Shown: positions 1 to 5,492 of the stretch, one piece after another | Numbering within the stretch: position 1 is the first letter of the stretch | How the letters are laid out: every line of letters starts with the position of its first letter | NCBI GenBank assembly: GCA_964405735.1 | Contig: CAYOPD010000189.1 | Coordinates: forward strand, 1-5,492 | DNA length: 5,492 bases | DNA from: JADJLQ01 sp964405735 | GTDB lineage: Bacteria; Bacteroidota; Bacteroidia; Chitinophagales; Saprospiraceae | Direction: 5' to 3' | Made by a program: the position numbers and the translations under genes | Notes under the pieces: model-generated | What the model was told of the DNA's origin: nothing | The model's database searches: none | What the model saw: only the letters and a program-made list of their open reading frames with translations

Positions 1-69
1 ATCCATTTTGCTTCAAGGGAAAATGAAGGAACGGCCTTTGAGCTGGTTTTTCCGAAACCCATTTCTTGA
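1..69 (+). CDS. C-terminal end of a probable sensor histidine kinase (5' part outside window)
   Basis: Frame 1 on the plus strand is open from the window edge to a TGA at 67-69, giving 22 residues that end in 'ENEGTAFELVFPKPIS'. The pattern S-x-x-(N/G)-x-G-T-x-F-x-L-x-F-P, followed within a few residues by the stop, is how many histidine-kinase ATPase (HATPase_c) domains end: the last glycine-rich turn, a beta strand, then a proline. The gene would therefore be a two-component sensor kinase converging on the receptor operon. Only the tail is visible, so the kinase subfamily, its sensor region and any partner regulator are unknown. The main doubt is the short length, since 22 open codons can occur by chance. 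The identification rests on the motif and on the stop falling just before the opposing gene's stop. Confidence 0.55.
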   Translation: MHFASRENEGTAFELVFPKPIS

Positions 70-77
70 TCCTGCTG
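70..77. other. 8-base convergent intergenic gap
   Basis: These eight bases separate the plus-strand TGA (67-69) from the minus-strand TAG (80-78). No GC-rich hairpin with a T-run is visible here or in the 1-69 flank. The best inverted repeat is CTTCA at 11-15 with TGAAG at 24-28, which is weak and has no T tract. Transcription of the minus-strand operon therefore probably continues antisense into the convergent gene, or ends by a signal that cannot be seen here. Confidence 0.5.
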
Positions 78-1706
78 CTATTCCACTTCCACGAGATAGG
101 TCCTGGTGATCAGCCGCCGTGCGCGGTCATAACCCACCAATTTAACCTCAAAGAGTCCGGACAGATCTCCGGTATGGAAACCAATCAGGACCCGGCCCCC
201 TTCATCGGCCTTTACGTTCGCATCCCAATACAATAGGGACCGCAAGTCAGGCATTAGGCTGTCCGCAGGAGGTTTGAATATCCAGGGGGATTGGCGAGAC
301 CAGCCCTGTGTGCGCAGGGCCAAACTTCCAAATCTTGCGGCATGATCTTCAGGTTGGTTAGTTTGAATGGCAAACAGGCCGCTGTATTTCATCAGGGTAT
401 CCAATTGGGAGAGGATGGTGGATTCCTTATTAAAAACCGATAGGGTATTGACTTTCATAAAATCCTGCTCAAAAACCGCAGATTCTTTGCCCGCGAACAG
501 GCCGTCCACCATCAACCATGCCGGCCACCGAAACAGCTCCTTTTTGATTCTGTTTCTCAAGCGAAGTTTGTTGCGGTCGTCCATCACCGCAGTCGACCGG
601 GTGTCCAACATGACTTCCCGGATAAAATCGCCCACCGTATGGATCTGTTGAAAGTCCTTTTGATGATAGACCCTGTCAGGGGTTAGTTCCCTGAATGCTT
701 CCTCCGGCCTGCCGTCCTGTTCCCCGGAAATTTTATAAAAATCATGGACGATTCTTCTTTTGTAATTGAATTGAAGATAAGCCTGGACGGAGGGCGAACG
801 GCCAGGGGAACCTTCAAATATATTTAGGGGCAATGGGGGAATAAAATTGGTGGACCTGATTTCCAGGGGACGGCTTTGATTGGGATTTAACGAGAGTGCC
901 TGTACGGCCTGCACCCCTTCAAAAGCCGGCAATTTAAGTTTGAACTTTCCGCTATCGGCTGAAAACCGATGGAAAGAACCCAGGCTGGGAATAAACAAGG
1001 AAAGATATTTTTCAGTGACCAGGCTCTGATTAACCGGATCGACCAACAGACCTTCCAGCACGGGTTCCGCCCTCAGTTTGTCAATGCCGGACTCAATATC
1101 CGGGCTGCGGTTTATTTGCATTTGCAGCATGGGGTCAGGGGATCCGGGAAGATATTGAAAAACGGATACCGATCCGGTCTGAAAGGTACCGTCCAGGGAC
1201 TTGGCATCCGTATTCAGGACCAATTGTATATTGCTCCTGCTTTTAATGCGGGTATAAACCTCTTTGCCCTCTGAAACAAAAACAGGTCCCGGTCGTCCAA
1301 GGTCGGTGATTTCTTCTTTAAAGTCGTTGTAGATATCGATTGGAAGGCAGCCGGATTCAAATTTTGGTCCCCTCCCGGTCCCGGAATCCCAGACCAGGTA
1401 GAATTGCAGGGCATATCTTCCAGTTTCCAGTCCTGATGACAGGTGGAAACAGCCTTCTGCTCCCAGGGAGTCCAGTTTGAGCAGTTGGCTGTAGAGGGTG
1501 ATGTGATTGGAATTGAGCAAACGGACATAAAGCAAGACGGGGTTCTTTTCGATCCTGTCGAGGTAATAGATCTTATATCTCAGCGGGTCCCCGGAGACAT
1601 AGAGGCTCCTGTCCAGGTGTACGCCGAAGCCCTGGCCGGACCCATCCACTACGTCAAACAGGAGGCAGGTCCATAACAAAAGGGATCTCAGGCACCTTTT
1701 CACCAC
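78..1706 (-). CDS. Exported MG2-like / plug-like protein of a TonB receptor-DUF4249 operon, function unknown
   Basis: This gene encodes 541 or 542 residues and starts at one of two tandem GTG codons (1706 or 1703). The first internal Met is near residue 193, so a GTG start is needed to keep the export signal. The N-terminus (K3, R4, R7, then a hydrophobic stretch at about 8-20) looks like a Sec signal peptide, though D18 weakens it. Residues about 27-125 resemble macroglobulin-like MG2 domains of Bacteroidota ('HLDRSLYVSGDPLRYKIYYL', later 'GLETGRYALQFYLVW'). Residues about 150-190 resemble a further beta domain, and about 214-290 a carboxypeptidase-regulatory-like fold ('SGKFKLKLPAFEG'). Residues about 352-450 resemble a TonB-receptor plug ('VGDFIREVM', 'WLMVDGLF' and 'SGLFAIQTN'). 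Residues about 485-540 hold 'DLRSLLYWDANV', a motif common at the C-termini of such MG2/plug proteins. No barrel follows. C86 and C120 could form a disulfide. It is the last gene of the operon. The domain calls are by pattern; the function is unknown, with an outer-membrane or periplasmic accessory role inferred from context. Confidence 0.85.
   Translation of the reverse strand: MVKRCLRSLLLWTCLLFDVVDGSGQGFGVHLDRSLYVSGDPLRYKIYYLDRIEKNPVLLYVRLLNSNHITLYSQLLKLDSLGAEGCFHLSSGLETGRYALQFYLVWDSGTGRGPKFESGCLPIDIYNDFKEEITDLGRPGPVFVSEGKEVYTRIKSRSNIQLVLNTDAKSLDGTFQTGSVSVFQYLPGSPDPMLQMQINRSPDIESGIDKLRAEPVLEGLLVDPVNQSLVTEKYLSLFIPSLGSFHRFSADSGKFKLKLPAFEGVQAVQALSLNPNQSRPLEIRSTNFIPPLPLNIFEGSPGRSPSVQAYLQFNYKRRIVHDFYKISGEQDGRPEEAFRELTPDRVYHQKDFQQIHTVGDFIREVMLDTRSTAVMDDRNKLRLRNRIKKELFRWPAWLMVDGLFAGKESAVFEQDFMKVNTLSVFNKESTILSQLDTLMKYSGLFAIQTNQPEDHAARFGSLALRTQGWSRQSPWIFKPPADSLMPDLRSLLYWDANVKADEGGRVLIGFHTGDLSGLFEVKLVGYDRARRLITRTYLVEVE
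1700..1706 (-). promoter_or_regulatory. Stop/start overlap with tandem GTG start codons
   Basis: Read on the minus strand, the lipoprotein gene ends TGG-TGG-TGA. In another frame the same bases give GTG-GTG-A. The third gene can therefore start at 1706 (7-base overlap) or at 1703 (4-base GTGA overlap, the commoner coupling geometry). No Shine-Dalgarno sequence precedes it, so initiation probably depends on ribosomes terminating on the upstream gene. The sequence does not decide between the two GTGs, which differ by one residue. Confidence 0.6.
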
Positions 1707-2779
1707 CAGTCCGGTTTATCAATGATGGGAAATTGGATCGAATAACAATTGCAGCATCCTTCGAAGTATTTTTCGCTATACCCGAAATACAACCCGCATA
1801 AATTATTTCTTTTATCCAAGAGCTGATATTTCCCGGCGAGGTCCGCCTGGACCACCTTCAACCGGAGGAGGTCAACCGATGAAACCTGGAAATATCCCAA
1901 TACCTTTTCATCTTCCCGGTCCACCCGGTACACATTTCCTTTTACCGACGCGGGGATGGGATCAAAAATGCTTCCGTTTTGTACAGCCACCTGGTTGAGC
2001 CTGGAATAATATTCAAAGGCCCTCTGTGAAATCCGGTGCTGGTAAACGGTGAAGTAATGGGTCTCCGAATACCGATAATTGGGTTCCAGGGATTCATACC
2101 CTATAGGGTGATTTCGCAATGTTCCCCCAGACAGGTCCTTATTGCTATGGATAAAAAACTGCCCCGGATTGAGCTGCTCGGAAAAATAACATGTCACGGT
2201 CGTCCGGAAGGGATTGCATTCCGGCAAGGTGGTAAATTGAAACGCGCTTTGTACGGACCATCTCAAATAAGTTTCCGGCTGATCGGCCGCAAACCCGGTA
2301 TGAATAAACAACTGGACAGCATCGATGGAATAGGAATAACTATCCTCAATCCTTTCGGTTTCTTTACCGATCTGCCAGTGCAAACTGTCGGCTTGCACTG
2401 GGGGCAACATCTTCTCCGGAATGCTGCGGTAACGGATACCCTCTTCCAGGGTGCAATCGATATGGTAGCTGGCTCCGGATTCAGTTAGGGCCGTCCCGGC
2501 AGGCAATATATACTGGCCCTCACGGATTTCGATGAAATCCCAGGAGCGGCCGGTGGATTCCACCAGTTTAACCTGAGCAAACGACTCGGGCCGGGAGGCT
2601 CCGCCGTTTTCATCCGTTTTGGAAAGAAAGACCATCTGGGCTTCCTCCAGGTTGTTTATCCCGCCGCTGATCACCAAAGTCCCGAATCCTTTGCCTGAAG
2701 CAAACGGAATCTCCTCTATACAGGAGGTCAGGTTCGCAACAAGCAAAACTGTCAATATGCCAATTGATCGACGGTTCAT
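1700..2779 (-). CDS. DUF4249 family lipoprotein, probable outer-membrane partner of the TonB-dependent receptor
   Basis: This gene encodes 359 residues, a usual DUF4249 length. N-terminal Arg residues (3-4), a hydrophobic stretch and the lipobox L17-T-S-C20 mark a lipoprotein (signal peptidase II) signal, with C20 as the lipidated residue. The following 'IEE' is acidic, resembling the export signals that send Bacteroidota lipoproteins to the cell surface. Family features include an early beta strand ('GTLVISGGI', 33-41), 'YLRWSV' (171-176), cysteines C188 and C197, the conserved 'FDPIPASVKGNVY' (272-284), 'VLGYFQVSS' (293-301), and a Cys-rich end with C328, C342, C343 and C345 followed by a terminal 'KPDWW'. 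The gene overlaps the receptor gene by one base and the next gene by 4-7 bases. The biochemical role of DUF4249 is not established. Its place beside a receptor suggests a ligand-capturing or gating partner, as SusD is for SusC, but it shows no resemblance to SusD. Confidence 0.92.
   Translation of the reverse strand: MNRRSIGILTVLLVANLTSCIEEIPFASGKGFGTLVISGGINNLEEAQMVFLSKTDENGGASRPESFAQVKLVESTGRSWDFIEIREGQYILPAGTALTESGASYHIDCTLEEGIRYRSIPEKMLPPVQADSLHWQIGKETERIEDSYSYSIDAVQLFIHTGFAADQPETYLRWSVQSAFQFTTLPECNPFRTTVTCYFSEQLNPGQFFIHSNKDLSGGTLRNHPIGYESLEPNYRYSETHYFTVYQHRISQRAFEYYSRLNQVAVQNGSIFDPIPASVKGNVYRVDREDEKVLGYFQVSSVDLLRLKVVQADLAGKYQLLDKRNNLCGLYFGYSEKYFEGCCNCYSIQFPIIDKPDWW
2375..2401. repeat. 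Perfect 9-bp inverted repeat (hairpin) inside the DUF4249 gene
   Basis: CCAGTGCAA (2375-2383) and TTGCACTGG (2393-2401) are exact reverse complements around a 9-base loop. The repeat lies in the codons for residues 127-135 (PVQADSLHW). No T-run follows on either strand, so it is not an intrinsic terminator. About 0.3 such repeats are expected by chance in a window this size, so it may be incidental; if real, it would be an mRNA hairpin within the operon. Confidence 0.6.
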
Positions 2780-2781
2780 TA
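2777..2781 (-). promoter_or_regulatory. TAATG stop/start overlap coupling receptor and lipoprotein genes
   Basis: On the minus strand the receptor stop TAA (2781-2779) shares its last base with the lipoprotein ATG (2779-2777). The upstream bases are T-rich (TTTCCGTTTTTAATG) and carry no Shine-Dalgarno motif. This supports a terminating ribosome restarting on the lipoprotein gene, which would tie the amounts of the two proteins together. Confidence 0.75.
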
Positions 2782-5472
2782 AAAACGGAAATTATAGGTT
2801 ATCGATGGCAAAATGGCACCCAATACCGATAGTTTATAAGCCACTGGGGGTTCGTTGATATTCCTGCGGTAGAAAACGGAAAATGCGTTTCTACGATTGT
2901 ACGCATTGTATACGGAAAAGGTCCAGCTCGCTTTGTATTTCGTAGTCCGGATATTCCCCCTCGTCACCGTAACGGACAGGTCAAGCCGGTGATAGACCGG
3001 GATCCTGAATGCATTTCTTTCGGAATAATCAAAAAAATACCCTCCGTCGCCCAGGTAATACTCGGCAACCGGCGCGGTCTGGGGCCGGCCGGAATTGAAA
3101 ACAAATCGGGCAGACCACGAAAAGGTCTTTCGGATCTGCCAGTCCAAAAGGGCATTGAGAGTATGCGGTTTGTCGAAATTGGAAGCGTAATAGGCTCCCC
3201 GATTGATCACTTCATCAGGATAAAGGCCCTCTGATTTTCGCAGGCTCCGGTTGAGCGTATAAGAAAAATAACCTCTGAAATCGCCCAACGCTTTTTTTAT
3301 AAACAGTTCGGCCCCGTATGACCTGCCTTTCACTGCGAAAATTTCCGTTTCCAGGAATTCATTTCTGAGCAAGCGTGCAAAATTTTTGTATTCAAGTTCG
3401 TTCCTGGAATCACGGAAATAAAATTCGACAGAGGTCTCCCAGCGATGGTCCCGCAGGTTTTTAAAAAAACCAAGGGAATAATTGTTTCCCCGCTGTGGGG
3501 CAATGTGCTCATTACTCAGTTGCCAGATATCCACGGGGGTGGCCACGGCCGTGTTCGAAATCAGGTGGATATACTGGCTCATTTTGTTATAACTCAGTTT
3601 TATGGAAGTCTGCGGGCCGATGGAATAAGCCAGGCTCAGGCGGGGCTCGAATCCCTGGTAGGTTTTGATCCCTGATCCTTTGGAATAATTTGTGGTTCCG
3701 GTTACCGCTTCCTTCGTCCTGGGCTGACCGGACTTGTATTCCCGGATCCTGGCAGGCCCGGTTTGCCAATAGAGTGAGTGCCGGTATCCAACGGATAAGT
3801 TTAGTTTGTTGGTAATCCTGCTTTCGTGATGGATATATATCGCAGCCTCCCGGCCCGAGGTTTTAGGATAGTATTCTTCCGTCAATGCATCTCCGGCCCT
3901 GTTCACCCGGTAATTTTCGTCCTCAGGCAGATAACCGGTCCATTCCGCCCCGGCCTGAAAAAACTGGGATGGGTTGATTTGCCAGGCCAGTCTTGCCTTT
4001 GCATTGATAAACCCGAGCCCGGTCCCGATCTGGTATTCCGTTTTGTCCCGATCCGTTTCGGTAAAAAGATTTCGGTTGGTACTTCGGCTGGCAGAAGCGT
4101 GCAGGCTCAGTCCGGGCCTTAAGTCCAAATACCACTGGGCCGCGAAGGACAGAGTTTGCCAACCATAACCGAACTGATCTGCATAATCAAATTGATCCTT
4201 GCTGGCATAGGTCGAAAGGGTGAGCCCATGCCCGGGTTTAAACTGGTGGTTGACCTTTACACTGAGATCGTAAAAATCAGCCCGGCTATTTTTCAGGTTC
4301 GGTTCACGCAACCATCTGAGGATCCAATCGGAATAAGAAAAACGCAGCCCAGCCAACATGGAAGTCTTGTCTTTGATGACCGGGCCTTCGAGATAAACCT
4401 TTGAGGACACAGGACCGAGTCCTCCCTGGAAATTCCACGCTTTCATATCGGGATCCTTGAGCTGAATATCCAGGACGGAAGAGATACGGCCTCCATACCG
4501 GGCGGGAATATGCCCTTTGTATAGGGACACATGATTGATGGCGTCCGCATTGAATGAAGAAAAAAGTCCAAGTACATGTGACGTATTCATATAAGCTACC
4601 CCGTCCTGCAAAACCAGGTTTTGATCGGTATTACCACCACGGACATGGTAGCCGGATCCCACTTCCCCGGTGGTGCTCACCCCTGGAAGGGTAGTCAGGG
4701 CCTTTACCACATCGGCTTCTCCCATCAGGGAAGGAAGCCGCTGAATTTCTTTCACGCTCAATTGAGCAAGGCCGCTGGTGGCCTCCTGTAATTTTTGCCG
4801 GGCATTGGCTCCTACCAGCAGTTCGGGCAAATCCACCGTAGTTTCAAACAGTCTCAACTCCAGACGGTCATCCCCGAAGACTTTGATGTTTTGATGAAAT
4901 TCGGAAAACCGGTCTGAAATCACCCGGAGTGAATAGGTTCCGGGTGGGATCAGGATCGTGAATTGGCCGGTGGAATCGGTAGCCGCGTCTGCATCGCCTA
5001 TCCTGACCACCGCTCCCTCGACCGGGCTTTCGTCCCTGCTGCTCAGGATACGGCCCTGTACCCGTGCAGGCCCCTGGATCGGCATAGAGTCGGGATGGCC
5101 AAGGACCAGCCCTCCGGGAAGGTATTCGTTTTCCAGTTTTGCTTTTGTGGACAGATACCGGTTCATATTCTGTCCGCGCACTATGTCGGAGGTAATAAAA
5201 AATACCCGGTCGCTGATGGCGATCACCTGCAAACCGGAATTTGCCAATACCACTCGGATCACTTCGTCGGCAGCTTGTTGGCTGAATGAACCGCTAAAAG
5301 GTTTCATCGGAATATTTTCCGAGGGGAGATGGTAAATTTTTAGTCCATTAGCTGAAGCCAGGCTATCCAATACATCCTGAATCGGGACGGCGGTAAAAAT
5401 CCTGGTGATTCCAGACTGGACCGGCCCCTGCCCAAATAAAAAATGCTGATAGCCCGCAAAGACTACCAGCAT
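2779..5472 (-). CDS. TonB-dependent outer-membrane receptor with STN and carboxypeptidase-regulatory-like domains
   Basis: This gene encodes 897 residues from the ATG at 5472 and takes up an unidentified ligand across the outer membrane using TonB/ExbB/ExbD energy. In order: a hydrophobic signal segment (1-16); an STN (secretin/TonB N-terminal) domain at about 24-95; a carboxypeptidase-regulatory-like beta domain at about 137-208 ('VQGRILSSRDESPVEGAVV' and 'DSTGQFTILIPPGTYSLRV'); a plug at about 224-340 ('VVKALTTLPGVST', 'YHVRGGNTDQNLVLQDG', 'LYKGHIPARYGGRISSVLDI'); and a barrel at about 345-897 ending in 'LPSITYNFRF', with the terminal Phe needed for barrel assembly. The plug is of the type often found beside DUF4249 genes. 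The STN domain suggests transcriptional signalling through an anti-sigma factor of the FecR type, not present here. The frame stays open upstream of 5472 to the window edge (codons for ISRIIK), and the ATG given lacks positive residues before its hydrophobic core, so the true start may lie beyond the window. The barrel, about 550 residues, is shorter than in SusC proteins, which fits a small ligand (inference). No TonB box was recognised. Confidence 0.95.
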   Translation of the reverse strand: MLVVFAGYQHFLFGQGPVQSGITRIFTAVPIQDVLDSLASANGLKIYHLPSENIPMKPFSGSFSQQAADEVIRVVLANSGLQVIAISDRVFFITSDIVRGQNMNRYLSTKAKLENEYLPGGLVLGHPDSMPIQGPARVQGRILSSRDESPVEGAVVRIGDADAATDSTGQFTILIPPGTYSLRVISDRFSEFHQNIKVFGDDRLELRLFETTVDLPELLVGANARQKLQEATSGLAQLSVKEIQRLPSLMGEADVVKALTTLPGVSTTGEVGSGYHVRGGNTDQNLVLQDGVAYMNTSHVLGLFSSFNADAINHVSLYKGHIPARYGGRISSVLDIQLKDPDMKAWNFQGGLGPVSSKVYLEGPVIKDKTSMLAGLRFSYSDWILRWLREPNLKNSRADFYDLSVKVNHQFKPGHGLTLSTYASKDQFDYADQFGYGWQTLSFAAQWYLDLRPGLSLHASASRSTNRNLFTETDRDKTEYQIGTGLGFINAKARLAWQINPSQFFQAGAEWTGYLPEDENYRVNRAGDALTEEYYPKTSGREAAIYIHHESRITNKLNLSVGYRHSLYWQTGPARIREYKSGQPRTKEAVTGTTNYSKGSGIKTYQGFEPRLSLAYSIGPQTSIKLSYNKMSQYIHLISNTAVATPVDIWQLSNEHIAPQRGNNYSLGFFKNLRDHRWETSVEFYFRDSRNELEYKNFARLLRNEFLETEIFAVKGRSYGAELFIKKALGDFRGYFSYTLNRSLRKSEGLYPDEVINRGAYYASNFDKPHTLNALLDWQIRKTFSWSARFVFNSGRPQTAPVAEYYLGDGGYFFDYSERNAFRIPVYHRLDLSVTVTRGNIRTTKYKASWTFSVYNAYNRRNAFSVFYRRNINEPPVAYKLSVLGAILPSITYNFRF

Positions 5473-5492
5473 TTTAATTATTCTGGAAATTC

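Noticed and set aside
11..28. CTTCA/TGAAG inverted repeat as a terminator for the operon
   Set aside because: The stem has only five pairs, the loop is 8 bases and no T-run follows.
1..62. Minus-strand ATG at 62 with 20 open codons to the edge, a possible fourth operon gene
   Set aside because: The encoded residues (MGFGKTSSKAVPSF) match nothing recognisable, whereas the opposite strand reads as a kinase C-terminus. It could be revisited if the contig is extended.
1630..1706. C14 of the third protein as a lipoprotein Cys
   Set aside because: The preceding residues LWT do not fit a lipobox, and the residues after the Cys (LLF) continue the hydrophobic core.
2098..2109. 12-bp palindrome ACCCTATAGGGT
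   Set aside because: About one 12-bp palindrome is expected by chance in this length; it is inside coding sequence and there is no second copy.
2036..2488. 150-codon open frame on the plus strand
   Set aside because: It lies wholly antisense to the well-supported DUF4249 gene, and its translation shows no recognisable domain or export signal.
3133..3143. 11-base direct repeat GATCTGCCAGT, also at 2369-2379
   Set aside because: It encodes a shared WQI tripeptide in two unrelated genes; no further identity flanks it, so it looks coincidental.
4756..4767. 12-bp palindrome GCTCAATTGAGC
   Set aside because: It is within the receptor's plug-encoding codons (AQLS) and at chance frequency; it is not a plausible operator.
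4958..5335. Overlapping plus-strand open frames of 125 and 108 codons
   Set aside because: They are antisense to the receptor's N-terminal domains, the two frames overlap each other, and their translations have no recognisable domain or export signal.

Overview
The window looks like part of a Bacteroidota chromosome of moderate GC (about half by eye). The evidence is a minus-strand operon of three overlapping genes. They encode an outer-membrane TonB-dependent receptor of the type with an N-terminal STN domain, a carboxypeptidase-regulatory-like domain and a plug containing 'GGNTDQNLVLQDG' and 'ARYGGRISSVLDI'; a DUF4249 surface-type lipoprotein; and a third exported protein. The junctions between these genes lack Shine-Dalgarno motifs, as expected for this phylum. 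The genus cannot be fixed from the sequence.

Layout, in the direction of transcription (right to left). At the right edge, 5472 down to 2779 encodes the receptor, whose reading frame is still open to the window edge, so its true start may lie outside. It overlaps the DUF4249 lipoprotein gene (2779 to 1700) by one base (TAATG). That gene overlaps a third gene (1706 or 1703 down to 78) by 4 or 7 bases at tandem GTG codons. The third product has a macroglobulin-like (MG2-type) N-terminal domain, middle beta domains, a region resembling a receptor plug without a barrel, and a C-terminal domain with a 'DLRSLLYWDANV' motif. At the left edge, bases 1-69 on the plus strand read as the last 22 codons of a convergent gene whose ending resembles the C-terminus of a sensor histidine kinase. 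Only 8 bases separate the two opposing stop codons.

How the genes may work together. The overlaps suggest the three proteins are made together, with all three in or at the outer membrane. The receptor would import an unidentified ligand using TonB energy. The lipoprotein may act as an extracellular partner, in the position SusD takes with SusC. The third protein may be an accessory in the periplasm or at the outer membrane. The receptor's STN domain suggests control by a FecI/FecR-type sigma/anti-sigma pair, but neither gene is in the window. The ligand cannot be read from the sequence. No RNA genes, mobile elements, CRISPR arrays or convincing terminators were seen, and no stretch longer than 77 bases lacks the operon's coding sequence.
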